From: UBA5018 sp947463165
GTDB lineage: Bacteria > Cyanobacteriota > Cyanobacteriia > PCC-6307 > Cyanobiaceae
Direction of reading: 5' to 3'
Assembly: GCA_943371245.1 (NCBI GenBank)
Contig: CALRTY020000003.1
Span: 124,001 to 188,000 of the forward strand
DNA length: 64,000 nucleotides
The notes below the pieces were generated by a model. The model was given only the letters and a program-made list of their open reading frames with translations. It did no database searches and had not been told where the DNA came from. Within the stretch, counting starts at the first letter, position 1; each line of letters begins with the position of its first letter. Below, piece after piece: positions 43,600 to 51,722 of this stretch. The translations under genes and the position numbers were made by a program.

Positions 43600-44099
43600 G
43601 CAAACCCCATGGGCCAAAAGGCTGGGCAGCTGCCGGCCGTTGCCACAAGTCACCGATGGCCTGTGGACCTGCCTGGGGATCCAGGGGGGCGAGCCCAGTA
43701 ACAACCACCCTGTAGGCGTAGTCTTATCCCCAGGAGTAAGGCCCCCGAGCCAGTCGGTGATTCAGGGCTAGATCAGGGATTTGCCGAGCAACAGGGATTG
43801 GCCGGCCAACAGCCAGGTAGACCAGTCTGGCGGTGGCGCCATCTGCCTCAAGCCCCCTTTTTGGGTCACCACCAACATCAGGCCAAAGGGCCTGCATGGC
43901 TGGCAGTTCTTGGCGCAGGCCTGGATCGCCCATCAGCGCGGCGGGGTGATGCCTGCCTGGCTGCCGGATCCCTCACCGCTCAGCACAACCGACACCTCCA
44001 TGAGCGTTCTGCCAGCAGCGATCAGGGGTGGATTTGCTTGGGGGCAGTGACAACCCATTGAATGCATAGGATTAACCCAACAACGCAAAGTTTATTATC
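43600..44099. other. Gene-poor spacer before sulfotransferase genes
   Basis: Open frames on both strands overlap and none has convincing composition. The plus-strand frame 43781-44050 (89 residues, Trp/Pro rich) is the best of them but shows no ribosome site or recognised domain. Confidence 0.4.
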
Positions 44100-44873
44100 A
44101 TGAGAGCCCCTGTTTTCATCATTGGTTTTCCGCGATCGGGCACGTCCTTTGTTGGCAAGCTGATCTCCCAATTCACCGGATACAAATCTCATGGTGAATC
44201 CCATACGCTAACCTTGCTGCAGGAGGTACATCATCGGATTAATCTCTACCGACGCCGTACGGATTTTACGGGCAAGGAACTGGTGAAGCAGCTGGATATG
44301 CAGGCGCTCAAGGATCTTAACACCAAGTTCTTTCGCGATTTCTACCTTGACGCCTATGGCAGTGAACAGTTTATCGACAAAACCCCTGGCGCTGTGGCTT
44401 GTCATGGCTGGGGTGTGGTAAAGGAAGTGTTTCCCAATGCCGTATTCGTGGCCTGTGTGCGCAGCCCAGTGGAGGTCTTTGAATCCGCTGTACTGAAGTT
44501 TGGCGGACTTGGCGGTGAGGGAAGCAAAACGAATTCCCTTGAGCTGGCAGAGGGGTGGGTTGCGGCGATGGCGGGAATTGAAAAGATGGCTGCATCTCCC
44601 TTCGCCGCCGACCTGCACGTGCTGTCACAGCTGGAACTACGAGCGGATCCCAGCACCACTGTCACCAAGCTGTTTCGATTTCTAGGACTGCCAGAAAGCA
44701 CGATCCCAGAGGGCATCGCCCTCTGCAATAGCTCACGGGAGGATGTGCTTACTGAAGCAATCAATAAGCCCACATATAAAACACTCAGTCAGCTGGCCAT
44801 AACACCTACGGAAGCTGAACAATTCCGATCCATCTGTGCAGCCACCTGCTCACGATGGGATATATCTCTGTAA
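44100..44873 (+). CDS. Sulfotransferase-family protein
   Basis: 257 residues. The PAPS 5'-phosphosulfate loop is FIIGFPRSGTSFVGKL at residues 6-21, and the 3'-phosphate motif is VACVRSPVEVFESA near 120. The C-terminal part includes a TVTKLFRFLGLP element typical of the family. It would move sulfate from PAPS to a carbohydrate or protein, probably for surface glycans. A second P-loop sulfotransferase-like gene begins 13 bases later. Confidence 0.85.
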   Translation: MRAPVFIIGFPRSGTSFVGKLISQFTGYKSHGESHTLTLLQEVHHRINLYRRRTDFTGKELVKQLDMQALKDLNTKFFRDFYLDAYGSEQFIDKTPGAVACHGWGVVKEVFPNAVFVACVRSPVEVFESAVLKFGGLGGEGSKTNSLELAEGWVAAMAGIEKMAASPFAADLHVLSQLELRADPSTTVTKLFRFLGLPESTIPEGIALCNSSREDVLTEAINKPTYKTLSQLAITPTEAEQFRSICAATCSRWDISL

Positions 44874-44886
44874 AAATAATTTCACT

Positions 44887-45897
44887 ATGAATGATTCAGT
44901 AAAAACCATTTTTCTTCATATTGGAGCCGGAAAGACTGGGACCACCGCTATTCAGGCAGCCATTCCACTTATGCGCCGCAATCTTGAAGAGTCGGGATTG
45001 CGTGCTCCCCTTGATCCTGCTGTATCTTCGGAATTTGAATTTAGGCCAAGGGTTGGCAGCGGATATTCTTTTTCTCTGGCCAAACTTCTGAATCCTAGCT
45101 TTAAAAATTCTATACCACTTGGCGAGCAGGAAACTTGGCAGTGGTTGGAAATAGAATTTGAAAAAGCTCAGAATGAAGGATTAAATCTTCTCTTCTCGAG
45201 CGAGGCACTCCAATTTGCGCGCGAAACACAACTTCAGGCATTCAAGGGGCTAGCAGCTCGACACGGCTTTCAAATAAAAGCAATCTTTTACGCAAGAACT
45301 GCTCTCGACTATTCAATCTCAGAGTACCTTCAACATCTGAAGACGGGGTTTTCGGCGTATCCTAATAAAGATCTCCCAACTGCGCTCAGGGACTATATCG
45401 CAACTGCCCGTGTCCCTTTTGGCGCAACACTGTCAACTTTCTCAAACGTATTTGGCAGGCAAAGCCTCGATGTACGCAGCTACGATGTGGTGAAGAGCAA
45501 CCTCCTGGACAACTTTTTTACTGCTGTAACTGGAAGCATTTACAAAATCCCCAAGACTAGTCAGCGCAATCGTTCGCTGACAAGAAATGAGCAGGAGGCC
45601 CTAGAGAGTCTCTTGCAATGCGAAAACGGATCTGAACTATGCAAGCGTATCGGCAATAAGCTGATTCAGACACCATCGCCCAAGGACGCCAGTCGCACTT
45701 ACTTCGTGGACGATGAAAGTATGCAAAAATTCATCTTAAATAATGAACCGATTGTGGAGATAGTTAATGGCTATTTGCCGCTTGATCAACAGATCGGCAT
45801 TGCAACTGGCAACTCACCGGTTACCACTAAACCCGCTGATGGCTATAATCCAGACTGGCATAGTACTTATCGCGCAATTATTGAAACCTTAGTCTAG
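44887..45897 (+). CDS. Sulfotransferase-like P-loop protein
   Basis: 336 residues from ATG 44887; the open frame to 44836 overlaps the previous gene. The N-terminus IFLHIGAGKTGTTAIQ (8-23) is the PAPS-binding loop of the bacterial sulfotransferase group that begins with HIGxxKTGTT. FYARTALDYSISEYLQH near 140 fits the 3'-phosphate motif. GC is lower than in housekeeping genes. It forms a two-gene unit with the preceding sulfotransferase. Confidence 0.8.
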   Translation: MNDSVKTIFLHIGAGKTGTTAIQAAIPLMRRNLEESGLRAPLDPAVSSEFEFRPRVGSGYSFSLAKLLNPSFKNSIPLGEQETWQWLEIEFEKAQNEGLNLLFSSEALQFARETQLQAFKGLAARHGFQIKAIFYARTALDYSISEYLQHLKTGFSAYPNKDLPTALRDYIATARVPFGATLSTFSNVFGRQSLDVRSYDVVKSNLLDNFFTAVTGSIYKIPKTSQRNRSLTRNEQEALESLLQCENGSELCKRIGNKLIQTPSPKDASRTYFVDDESMQKFILNNEPIVEIVNGYLPLDQQIGIATGNSPVTTKPADGYNPDWHSTYRAIIETLV

Positions 45898-46007
45898 CAT
45901 TGGCTTCGACTGAATGCGTGGTGTAAAGTCTTGATAATTTTTGTCCGTCAAAATATGCTGTGCAATCTGGGGGTGACTTCATCGATGTTTACTTGGTTAC
46001 GGCATAA

Positions 46008-46172
46008 TTAATTACGCTTGGACGGCAGGCCTGGTCGAGCCGCGCAAAGCTCGCGCCCCACCATCAGGCAGTGCCTCAGGCAGTGTCCCAGGGGCAAGGC
46101 GCTCTTGCTGCGATCGAAGCAGAAGCTCTGGTTCAGTAGCAGATCCGCCACTATCTGTACCAACAGCACCAC
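46008..46172 (-). CDS. Unrecognised 54-residue open frame
   Basis: From GTG 46172: MVLLVQIVADLLLNQ, then FCFDRSKSALPLGH and LMVGRELCAARPGL. Composition is natural and better than in the overlapping frames, but there is no recognised family. It may be the 3' end of a lost gene. Low confidence. Confidence 0.2.
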   Translation of the reverse strand: MVLLVQIVADLLLNQSFCFDRSKSALPLGHCLRHCLMVGRELCAARPGLPSKRN

Positions 46173-46321
46173 ATGACGCTGGTCTACAGATGCAATCGCG
46201 AATCAAATTTATGTCAACGGCTGTACGGGGGCAAGTTCACTGAGTGCCGTCCTGGCCGTGAATGGCTAGCATGTGTGAGTAATGAATGGGCTTGGCTTAG
46301 GCAACTCACCAGCCGGCTGAA

Positions 46322-46573
46322 TTGTTTCTGTCAACTCCTAGTCTCCCTATCCCTAGTCTCCCTATCCCTAGTCTCACTATCCCTAGTCTCACTGCAAATA
46401 GTCTCGTAATTCTCGGTCTCGCCGCGCCTAATCTCGCTATCATTAGTCTCATCACCCCTGGCCTCGTGATCCCTAATCTGCCCGCCTCTAGCCTCATGAT
46501 CCATAATTTAACCGTATCTAATCTCATCGCCTCTAATCTCGCCAACCCGAGTGTCTGTTCAGGATCCAAGTAA
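46322..46573 (+). CDS. Possible pentapeptide-repeat peptide from a 15-bp array
   Basis: The frame stays open through fourteen 15-bp units and gives PSLPI, PSLTI, PNLAI, PGLVI, SNLIA and similar pentapeptides, with Leu at the centre of every unit. In two units Leu is encoded by CTG and TTA instead of CTC. The start would be TTG and the end overlaps the HlyD-like gene. Whether it is translated is unknown. Confidence 0.25.
   Translation: MFLSTPSLPIPSLPIPSLTIPSLTANSLVILGLAAPNLAIISLITPGLVIPNLPASSLMIHNLTVSNLIASNLANPSVCSGSK
46338..46547. repeat. Minisatellite, fourteen 15-bp units without indels
   Basis: The first units are CTAGTCTCCCTATCC; later units diverge progressively, but every unit is exactly 15 bases. 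The array ends just before the start of the HlyD-like gene. Confidence 0.93.
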
Positions 46574-47936
46574 GCCAGGCTTCCGATTTGGTCCCCGAGC
46601 TTGGGCCGTTGGGTTGGTGCTGGTGAGTGTTGTGGGCGGCTGGATCTTTTTGTGGCAGCAGGCCCGCCATAACCAGCGGCGGCAAAATCTCGACTCCCAG
46701 ACCGCCATCGTGACCCGCCAGGATGTGATCGTAATGGTGACCGCATCCGGCTCGATTCGGCCGATTACGCCAGTGAATGTAAGCCCCAAGCAGCCAGGGC
46801 GCATCATCAGCATCTCCGTAGATCAGGGTGATCGGGTGACGGCTGGCCAGAGCCTAGCTCGCATGGATGACAGTAATTTGAGAGGTCTTTACCTGAGCGC
46901 GGTGGGTAAACTGTCGGCGGCGACGGCTAATCTGAGAAAATTGCAGCTGGGCAATCGTCCCCAGGAAATCCGGCAGGCCCGTGAGAATCTAAACCAGGCA
47001 CAGGCGGAAATTATCGCTGTGCGTTCCACCTATCTCGGCAATTTAGCGCTATATCAAGCTGGTGCGCTCGGTCGCGTCGCCTTCGATGGCAGCCGCTCCC
47101 AGTACCTTGCCAGCCAGCAGCGGATCAAAGCTCTGCAGGCCCAGCTCGATCTGGTGACGGCAGGGTTTCGCCGCGAGGACATCGAGGTGGCTCGCGCCCA
47201 GGTGCTGCAGGCACGGGGCGACCTGCAGACGATTAAAGCCCAACTTGACGACACGGTGATCCGTGCTCCCTTCGCCGGTGTGATCACCCAAAAGTATGCT
47301 GATGTCGGTGCATTTGTCACCCCAACCACCTCGGCCAGCGCCACAAGTTCGGCCACCTCTTCATCGATCTTCGCCCTGGCCGGCCAGCTGGAAGGCTTGG
47401 CGAATGTATCGGAAACGGATATCGGTTCTATTTATCCAGGACAGCCGGTGCAGCTCCAGGTGGATGCCTATCCGGGCAGGGTTTTTCATGGCAAAGTTCG
47501 TTTGATTGCACCGGATTCAGTCGTGGTGCAGAACGTTACTAGTTTTCAGGTTAGAATCATCCTTGCCGATCAGGCCAGCCTTGTCGATCAGGGTAGTCTG
47601 GCCGATCAGGGCAGCAGCAAATTGATCTCCGGCATGAACTTCACCGCCAGTTTTGTGGTTGGTCGCCACCTAAATAGCCTGCTAGTTCCCACATCGGCCA
47701 TCGTCACTCGCCAGGGCGGATTGGGGGTCTATCTGCCCGCCGCTGGCGCTAGCCCCCGCTTCCAGCCCGTGCGGGTGGGGGCCACCGTGGGCACCAAGAC
47801 GGAAGTGCTGACCGGACTATCAGCAGGTCAAAAGGTGTTGATCACCTTCCCGGGGCAGCGCAGCCCGAACGACAAGCCTGTGCGGGCCTCCTCCCCCTTC
47901 CAGCCAGCGCCGGGGGGCGGCAGGGGAATCCGTTAA
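46551..47936 (+). CDS. MacA/HlyD-family periplasmic adaptor
   Basis: 461 residues from GTG 46551. One N-terminal membrane segment (AWAVGLVLVSVVGGWIFLW) is followed by a biotinyl-lipoyl half (GSIRPITPVNVSPKQPGRI), a helical hairpin (NLRKLQLGNRPQEIRQARENL), the second lipoyl half (DDTVIRAPFAGVITQKYADVG) and a beta-barrel domain. It links an inner-membrane ABC exporter to the outer-membrane channel. An 18-bp repeat gives a DQGSLA-type insert near residue 345. The permease and ATPase genes follow at once. Confidence 0.9.
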   Translation: MSVQDPSKPGFRFGPRAWAVGLVLVSVVGGWIFLWQQARHNQRRQNLDSQTAIVTRQDVIVMVTASGSIRPITPVNVSPKQPGRIISISVDQGDRVTAGQSLARMDDSNLRGLYLSAVGKLSAATANLRKLQLGNRPQEIRQARENLNQAQAEIIAVRSTYLGNLALYQAGALGRVAFDGSRSQYLASQQRIKALQAQLDLVTAGFRREDIEVARAQVLQARGDLQTIKAQLDDTVIRAPFAGVITQKYADVGAFVTPTTSASATSSATSSSIFALAGQLEGLANVSETDIGSIYPGQPVQLQVDAYPGRVFHGKVRLIAPDSVVVQNVTSFQVRIILADQASLVDQGSLADQGSSKLISGMNFTASFVVGRHLNSLLVPTSAIVTRQGGLGVYLPAAGASPRFQPVRVGATVGTKTEVLTGLSAGQKVLITFPGQRSPNDKPVRASSPFQPAPGGGRGIR

Positions 47937-47946
47937 CCGAGCAGCC

Positions 47947-49230
47947 ATGGCACTCCACTCCGCACCGCTGCGCAGCCGCTCCCATCGGACGATCGCCGAT
48001 CTTGCCGAAACCCTGCCCCTGGCCTGGGAGTCGCTGCTGGCTAATCGGCTGCGTTCCATCCTCACCATGCTGGGGGTGATCATCGGCATCGCCGCGGTGA
48101 TCGCCATGGTCAGCATCGGCCGAGGCGCCCAGCTGCAGACGGAGAACCAATTGAAATCGCTCGGCTCGAATCTGCTATTTGTGCAGAGCGGCGTTGCTAC
48201 AACTAGTAGTCCGGCTTTGTTGGGGGCCGGCTCGGCCACCACGCTGATCTGGGATGACGCCAAGGCGATTGCCTCCGCCTGCGAATCGGTGGCCGATGTG
48301 GCGCCAGTGCTGAATCGACGCACGCAGGTGGTACACGCCCAGCTGAATACCAGCACCACGGTGGTGGGCACGACACCCGAATACGTGCGGGTGCGCGATT
48401 TCCTGCCGCTTACGGGTAGGTTTTTCAATCAAATTGAACTGCTGCGTTCCGCCAGGGTGGCTGTGCTGGGCCAAACGGTGGTGGACAGCCTGGGCCTGAC
48501 GCCAGGGTCGGCCCTGCAGCAGACCATCCGCATTCAGGGGGAGCCGTTCACGGTGGTGGGCACCCTCGAATACAAGGGTGTTAATTCCTTTCGCGATATG
48601 GACGACCAGGTGTTTATTCCGCTTACAACTATGGCTAATCGCATCGTGGGGGTTAATGCCGTTACCGGTATCGCCCTAGACAGTATTTCGGTTTCCGCCC
48701 GTGCAGCTGGGCAGATGGATGCCGCCCAGTATCAAATCACCAACCTGCTGAGGCTGCGCCATCGGATTGTGCCACCGCGCCAGGATGACTTCTTAATTCG
48801 TAATCAGGCTGATCTGCTCAGTGCATCTAATTCTGTAGCTGGTATCTTTACTGCGCTGCTTGGTGGTTCTGCGGCCATTTCTCTAGTGGTAGGGGGGATC
48901 GGTATCATGAATATTATGTTGGTATCGGTGACGGAAAGAACCCGCGAGATCGGTATCCGCCGGGCGATTGGCGCCCGCTCCAGTGACATCCTGCTTCAGT
49001 TCATGATCGAGGCGATCGTGCTATCCCTCTGCGGTGGATTGCTGGGGGTGGTGCTGGGGATATTTTCCTCCCTGCTGATCAATCTCGCCCTGGGCTGGAA
49101 AGCGGGGCTGGCCCTTGATGCCTTGCTGGCATCACTGTTGTTTTGTTTGGTGATCGGTGTGTTTTTCGGTGCCTATCCGGCTCGCAAGGCAGCCCTGCTC
49201 GATCCAATTACGGCCCTACGCAACGACTAG
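47947..49230 (+). CDS. MacB/FtsX-type ABC exporter permease
   Basis: 427 residues with one N-terminal helix (LRSILTMLGVIIGIAAVIAMVSIG), a large periplasmic MacB-PCD domain, and three C-terminal helices (GSAAISLVVGGIGIMNIMLVSV, IEAIVLSLCGGLLGVVLGIF, LLFCLVIGVFFGAYPARKAA). The ending PARKAALLDPITALR is typical of MacB. The ATPase is a separate protein encoded three bases downstream. The exporter probably moves a peptide, lipid-like product or siderophore out of the cell. Confidence 0.92.
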   Translation: MALHSAPLRSRSHRTIADLAETLPLAWESLLANRLRSILTMLGVIIGIAAVIAMVSIGRGAQLQTENQLKSLGSNLLFVQSGVATTSSPALLGAGSATTLIWDDAKAIASACESVADVAPVLNRRTQVVHAQLNTSTTVVGTTPEYVRVRDFLPLTGRFFNQIELLRSARVAVLGQTVVDSLGLTPGSALQQTIRIQGEPFTVVGTLEYKGVNSFRDMDDQVFIPLTTMANRIVGVNAVTGIALDSISVSARAAGQMDAAQYQITNLLRLRHRIVPPRQDDFLIRNQADLLSASNSVAGIFTALLGGSAAISLVVGGIGIMNIMLVSVTERTREIGIRRAIGARSSDILLQFMIEAIVLSLCGGLLGVVLGIFSSLLINLALGWKAGLALDALLASLLFCLVIGVFFGAYPARKAALLDPITALRND

Positions 49231-49233
49231 TTC

Positions 49234-49902
49234 ATGCTCAGGCTGGAGAAGATCGGCAAGACCTATCGAATGGGTGACCTGGTGGTACCAGTGTTGCGTG
49301 GCATCGACCTCACCATCCTGCGGGGCGACTACATCGCCATCATGGGTGCCTCCGGATCAGGTAAATCTACCTTGATGAATATCCTGGGTTGCCTGGAGCA
49401 GCCTAGTGAGGGGCATTACTATTTTGATGCCCGTGATATTACAAAAATTGCTGATGATGAACGTACCGATCTGCGAAACTACAGGATTGGTTTCGTCTTC
49501 CAACAGTTCAACCTGCTGCCCAGGCTCACGGCTCTGCAAAACGTGATGCTGCCGATGGTCTACGCGGGCTATGCCAGGGGTGAGCGGCGGCAGCGGGCTC
49601 AGCGGATGCTGGTGGATGTGGGCCTCGCCGATCGGATGGCCAACCTGCCAAGTCAGCTCTCCGGTGGACAGCAGCAGCGGGTGGCGATCGCCCGGGCTCT
49701 AGTGAATCAGCCCGACCTGGTGCTAGCCGATGAACCTACCGGCGCCCTCGATTCCCGCACCGGCGAGGAGGTAATGGATTTGGTTTCCGGTCTGCATCAG
49801 TCGGGGATCACCATCGTGCTGGTGACCCATGATAGCGGCGTAGCCGCCTGCACCCAGCGGATTATTCGATTACAGGATGGCCGAATTATTGCCGATGGGT
49901 AG
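49234..49902 (+). CDS. MacB/LolD-type ABC transporter ATPase
   Basis: 222 residues. Walker A GASGSGKST at about 40-48, Q-loop FVFQQFNLLPRLTA, signature LSGGQQQRVAIARAL, Walker B LVLADEPTGALD and H-loop VTHD. This is the soluble ATPase of the three-gene exporter. Its 3' end overlaps the convergent FkbM gene by 17 bases. Confidence 0.95.
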   Translation: MLRLEKIGKTYRMGDLVVPVLRGIDLTILRGDYIAIMGASGSGKSTLMNILGCLEQPSEGHYYFDARDITKIADDERTDLRNYRIGFVFQQFNLLPRLTALQNVMLPMVYAGYARGERRQRAQRMLVDVGLADRMANLPSQLSGGQQQRVAIARALVNQPDLVLADEPTGALDSRTGEEVMDLVSGLHQSGITIVLVTHDSGVAACTQRIIRLQDGRIIADG

Positions 49903-50623
49903 CTATTGCCTCATTTATGGCAGCACACAATGGATTGATCCTGCTGTCGACTGCCAAACTATCTCCGCCCATCTTGTAGATTTGATAATGCTGGCTAGAT
50001 AGGTAATTTACGAGTGCGTCCATTCTTTCTTCGGGAATATTGTGATTTTCAAAATAGATTAGCTTGGGCTCTGTGTTTTGAATATTGGCAGCATGTATCA
50101 CGAAGTCATCATATCCCTCCGCATCAATTTGTAGAACATCTATGGCAGTTGGCCAGTTTAGTGCTGCTAGAAGTGGGCTGAGCTGCTGGCATGGCACATT
50201 AAGGATTTCGATCGCATCATCTGGATTTATGCCTTCGCGGAGCAGGGCTTTTTCGACGTGCTCTTTGTTTGCCGAGGTGATGCCCGTTGCGGCTCTATAT
50301 TGAGGCCATCCTTTTGCGTAGGCGGGTTGAAAGTGATCGAACCAGTTCGCTTTGACTGCATAAAGTGTAAGTATGCCCTCCTGGCCAATTGCGCAATTGG
50401 CTATTTGGTGGCTGGGGTGGGATGAGTAACTTTTCTGCAGATGTGGCAGCAGAAATTTATTTGGCTCAATCAGAAGCATATTGGTTTTGCTTGACATTCC
50501 CATGGCGAACTCATAAATGGGATCATTAACCCTGCCGTCATTAGCTCCGACGACCACTATGTTGAGCTTGTGTTTTATCTCGATCAGCACATTTAAGGCA
50601 ATCGAGTACAAGTTTGTCGTCAT
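49886..50623 (-). CDS. FkbM-family methyltransferase
   Basis: 245 residues. A SAM-binding stretch NIVVVGANDGRVNDPIYEF near residue 20, LLIEPN, and the FkbM signature VLQIDAEGYDDFVI place it in the FkbM O-methyltransferase family, which often modifies glycans or secondary metabolites. AT-richer than the core genome. It is convergent with the exporter operon and may act on the same product, but this is inference. Confidence 0.87.
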   Translation of the reverse strand: MTTNLYSIALNVLIEIKHKLNIVVVGANDGRVNDPIYEFAMGMSSKTNMLLIEPNKFLLPHLQKSYSSHPSHQIANCAIGQEGILTLYAVKANWFDHFQPAYAKGWPQYRAATGITSANKEHVEKALLREGINPDDAIEILNVPCQQLSPLLAALNWPTAIDVLQIDAEGYDDFVIHAANIQNTEPKLIYFENHNIPEERMDALVNYLSSQHYQIYKMGGDSLAVDSRINPLCAAINEAIATHRQ

Positions 50624-50809
50624 CTAGTCCTGCTTTAAATCCTTAGTCCAATTATAGCATGGGCAGCCCGAAAGCCTCAGATCTTATCGATCTCATAGTG
50701 CGAAAAGAATTGCAAAGACTTGCTTGTAGTCGCCGCTTCCCCCTGAGTTGCGGGAGCCAGGGCGGCGATTTTCGAGCTGCTCGCATGGAAATTTGCCCCA
50801 AGAGGTGCG

Positions 50810-51439
50810 TTACTTTCTTGCTATTATCCAGGTTACGATTGGCCATAGGGGATCATTATGCATGGCGATTTTATGTAACGGGTGCCATTTCGCATTGGGT
50901 ATTCCAGTAAATCTCAGACCGTCTTGAACGAGAGACCAGGTGGCAAAATTTCCCCAGCCGCCAACCTCGAGAATTTCTGACCAGTCTTGATGCAGCAGCG
51001 ATAAGGCGTCTGGAGTAAACCTCCAGAAGTCTTTAGGGCAAGTATGGATAGGGTTGATGAAACAGGTGGTAAGTATGGAAATGCCACCTGGCCGCAGAAT
51101 CCGATGGCACTCGCTGACGGCTTTGTAGGGATCACCCTCAACATGCTCAAGAACTTGATCGGAAATTACATAGTCGAAGCTGGAGTCTGGAAAATTAAGC
51201 GACAAAAAATTGTGCTCCGGATAGTCAGCGGAGACCATTTCATTGGCTTCAATGCCAAGTAAGCTTGCCAGCTTATCCGAGTGGCTAACTGAAAGAACGC
51301 GCCCTGGCCTTAATTGAAGATCTTGGCCAAGCTTCTGCAGGCAGTTGTACATATAATACCGGGTGATGTGCGGACCTCGGTGCAGCCCCGTCATCGATGC
51401 CTGCCAAGCAAATTTTCGGATTTTGTTAGATAATCTCAT
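50810..51439 (-). CDS. Class I SAM methyltransferase (type 11)
   Basis: 209 residues. The glycine-rich motif I is replaced by GRVLSVSHSDKLASLL; later motifs are standard: FPDSSFDYVISDQVLEHV and CHRILRPGGISILTTCF. Such proteins commonly act in lipopolysaccharide or other surface glycan loci. It has the same strand as the FkbM gene, with about 190 bases between them, and similar low GC. Confidence 0.85.
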   Translation of the reverse strand: MRLSNKIRKFAWQASMTGLHRGPHITRYYMYNCLQKLGQDLQLRPGRVLSVSHSDKLASLLGIEANEMVSADYPEHNFLSLNFPDSSFDYVISDQVLEHVEGDPYKAVSECHRILRPGGISILTTCFINPIHTCPKDFWRFTPDALSLLHQDWSEILEVGGWGNFATWSLVQDGLRFTGIPNAKWHPLHKIAMHNDPLWPIVTWIIARK

Positions 51440-51540
51440 TTGTTGTTGGATATTTGATGCTTAACTCTTACTCTAGCTTTGCCTGCTGCAGCTGCGCGAC
51501 CTGGGGCGATGGCTGCGGAATGCCATAGAGGTACTCGCGG

Positions 51541-51566
51541 CCAGCGCCCAGCGCCCAGCGCCCAGC
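51541..51566. repeat. CCAGCGC heptamer run
   Basis: Three exact CCAGCGC units and a partial fourth in the spacer between the methyltransferase and baeRF3 genes. A half-site of the dispersed palindrome (GGGGAGACTCTGGAAAAG) lies nearby at 51651. Confidence 0.8.
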
Positions 51567-51722
51567 TGCGCAGCCAGGCGCTCTGCTGGGGACAGCCTCT
51601 AGCCCCATCGCCTAGGTCGGCAGGCAGTTTTAGTAGCGCAACCAGGCGCTGGGGAGACTCTGGAAAAGCCGAGCCATGGTCAATTATGTTTTTCTGCTTT
51701 CTGCTTTGATTCTGGCTGGGTC

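Noticed and set aside
43781..44050. 89-residue plus-strand frame, considered as a DUF1651-like protein
   Set aside because: The Trp and Pro content drew attention, but the conserved order of that family is absent and no ribosome site is seen.
46306..46746. Minus-strand frame with RLGIG repeats
   Set aside because: It is the reverse reading of the 15-bp minisatellite running into the antisense of the HlyD-like gene.
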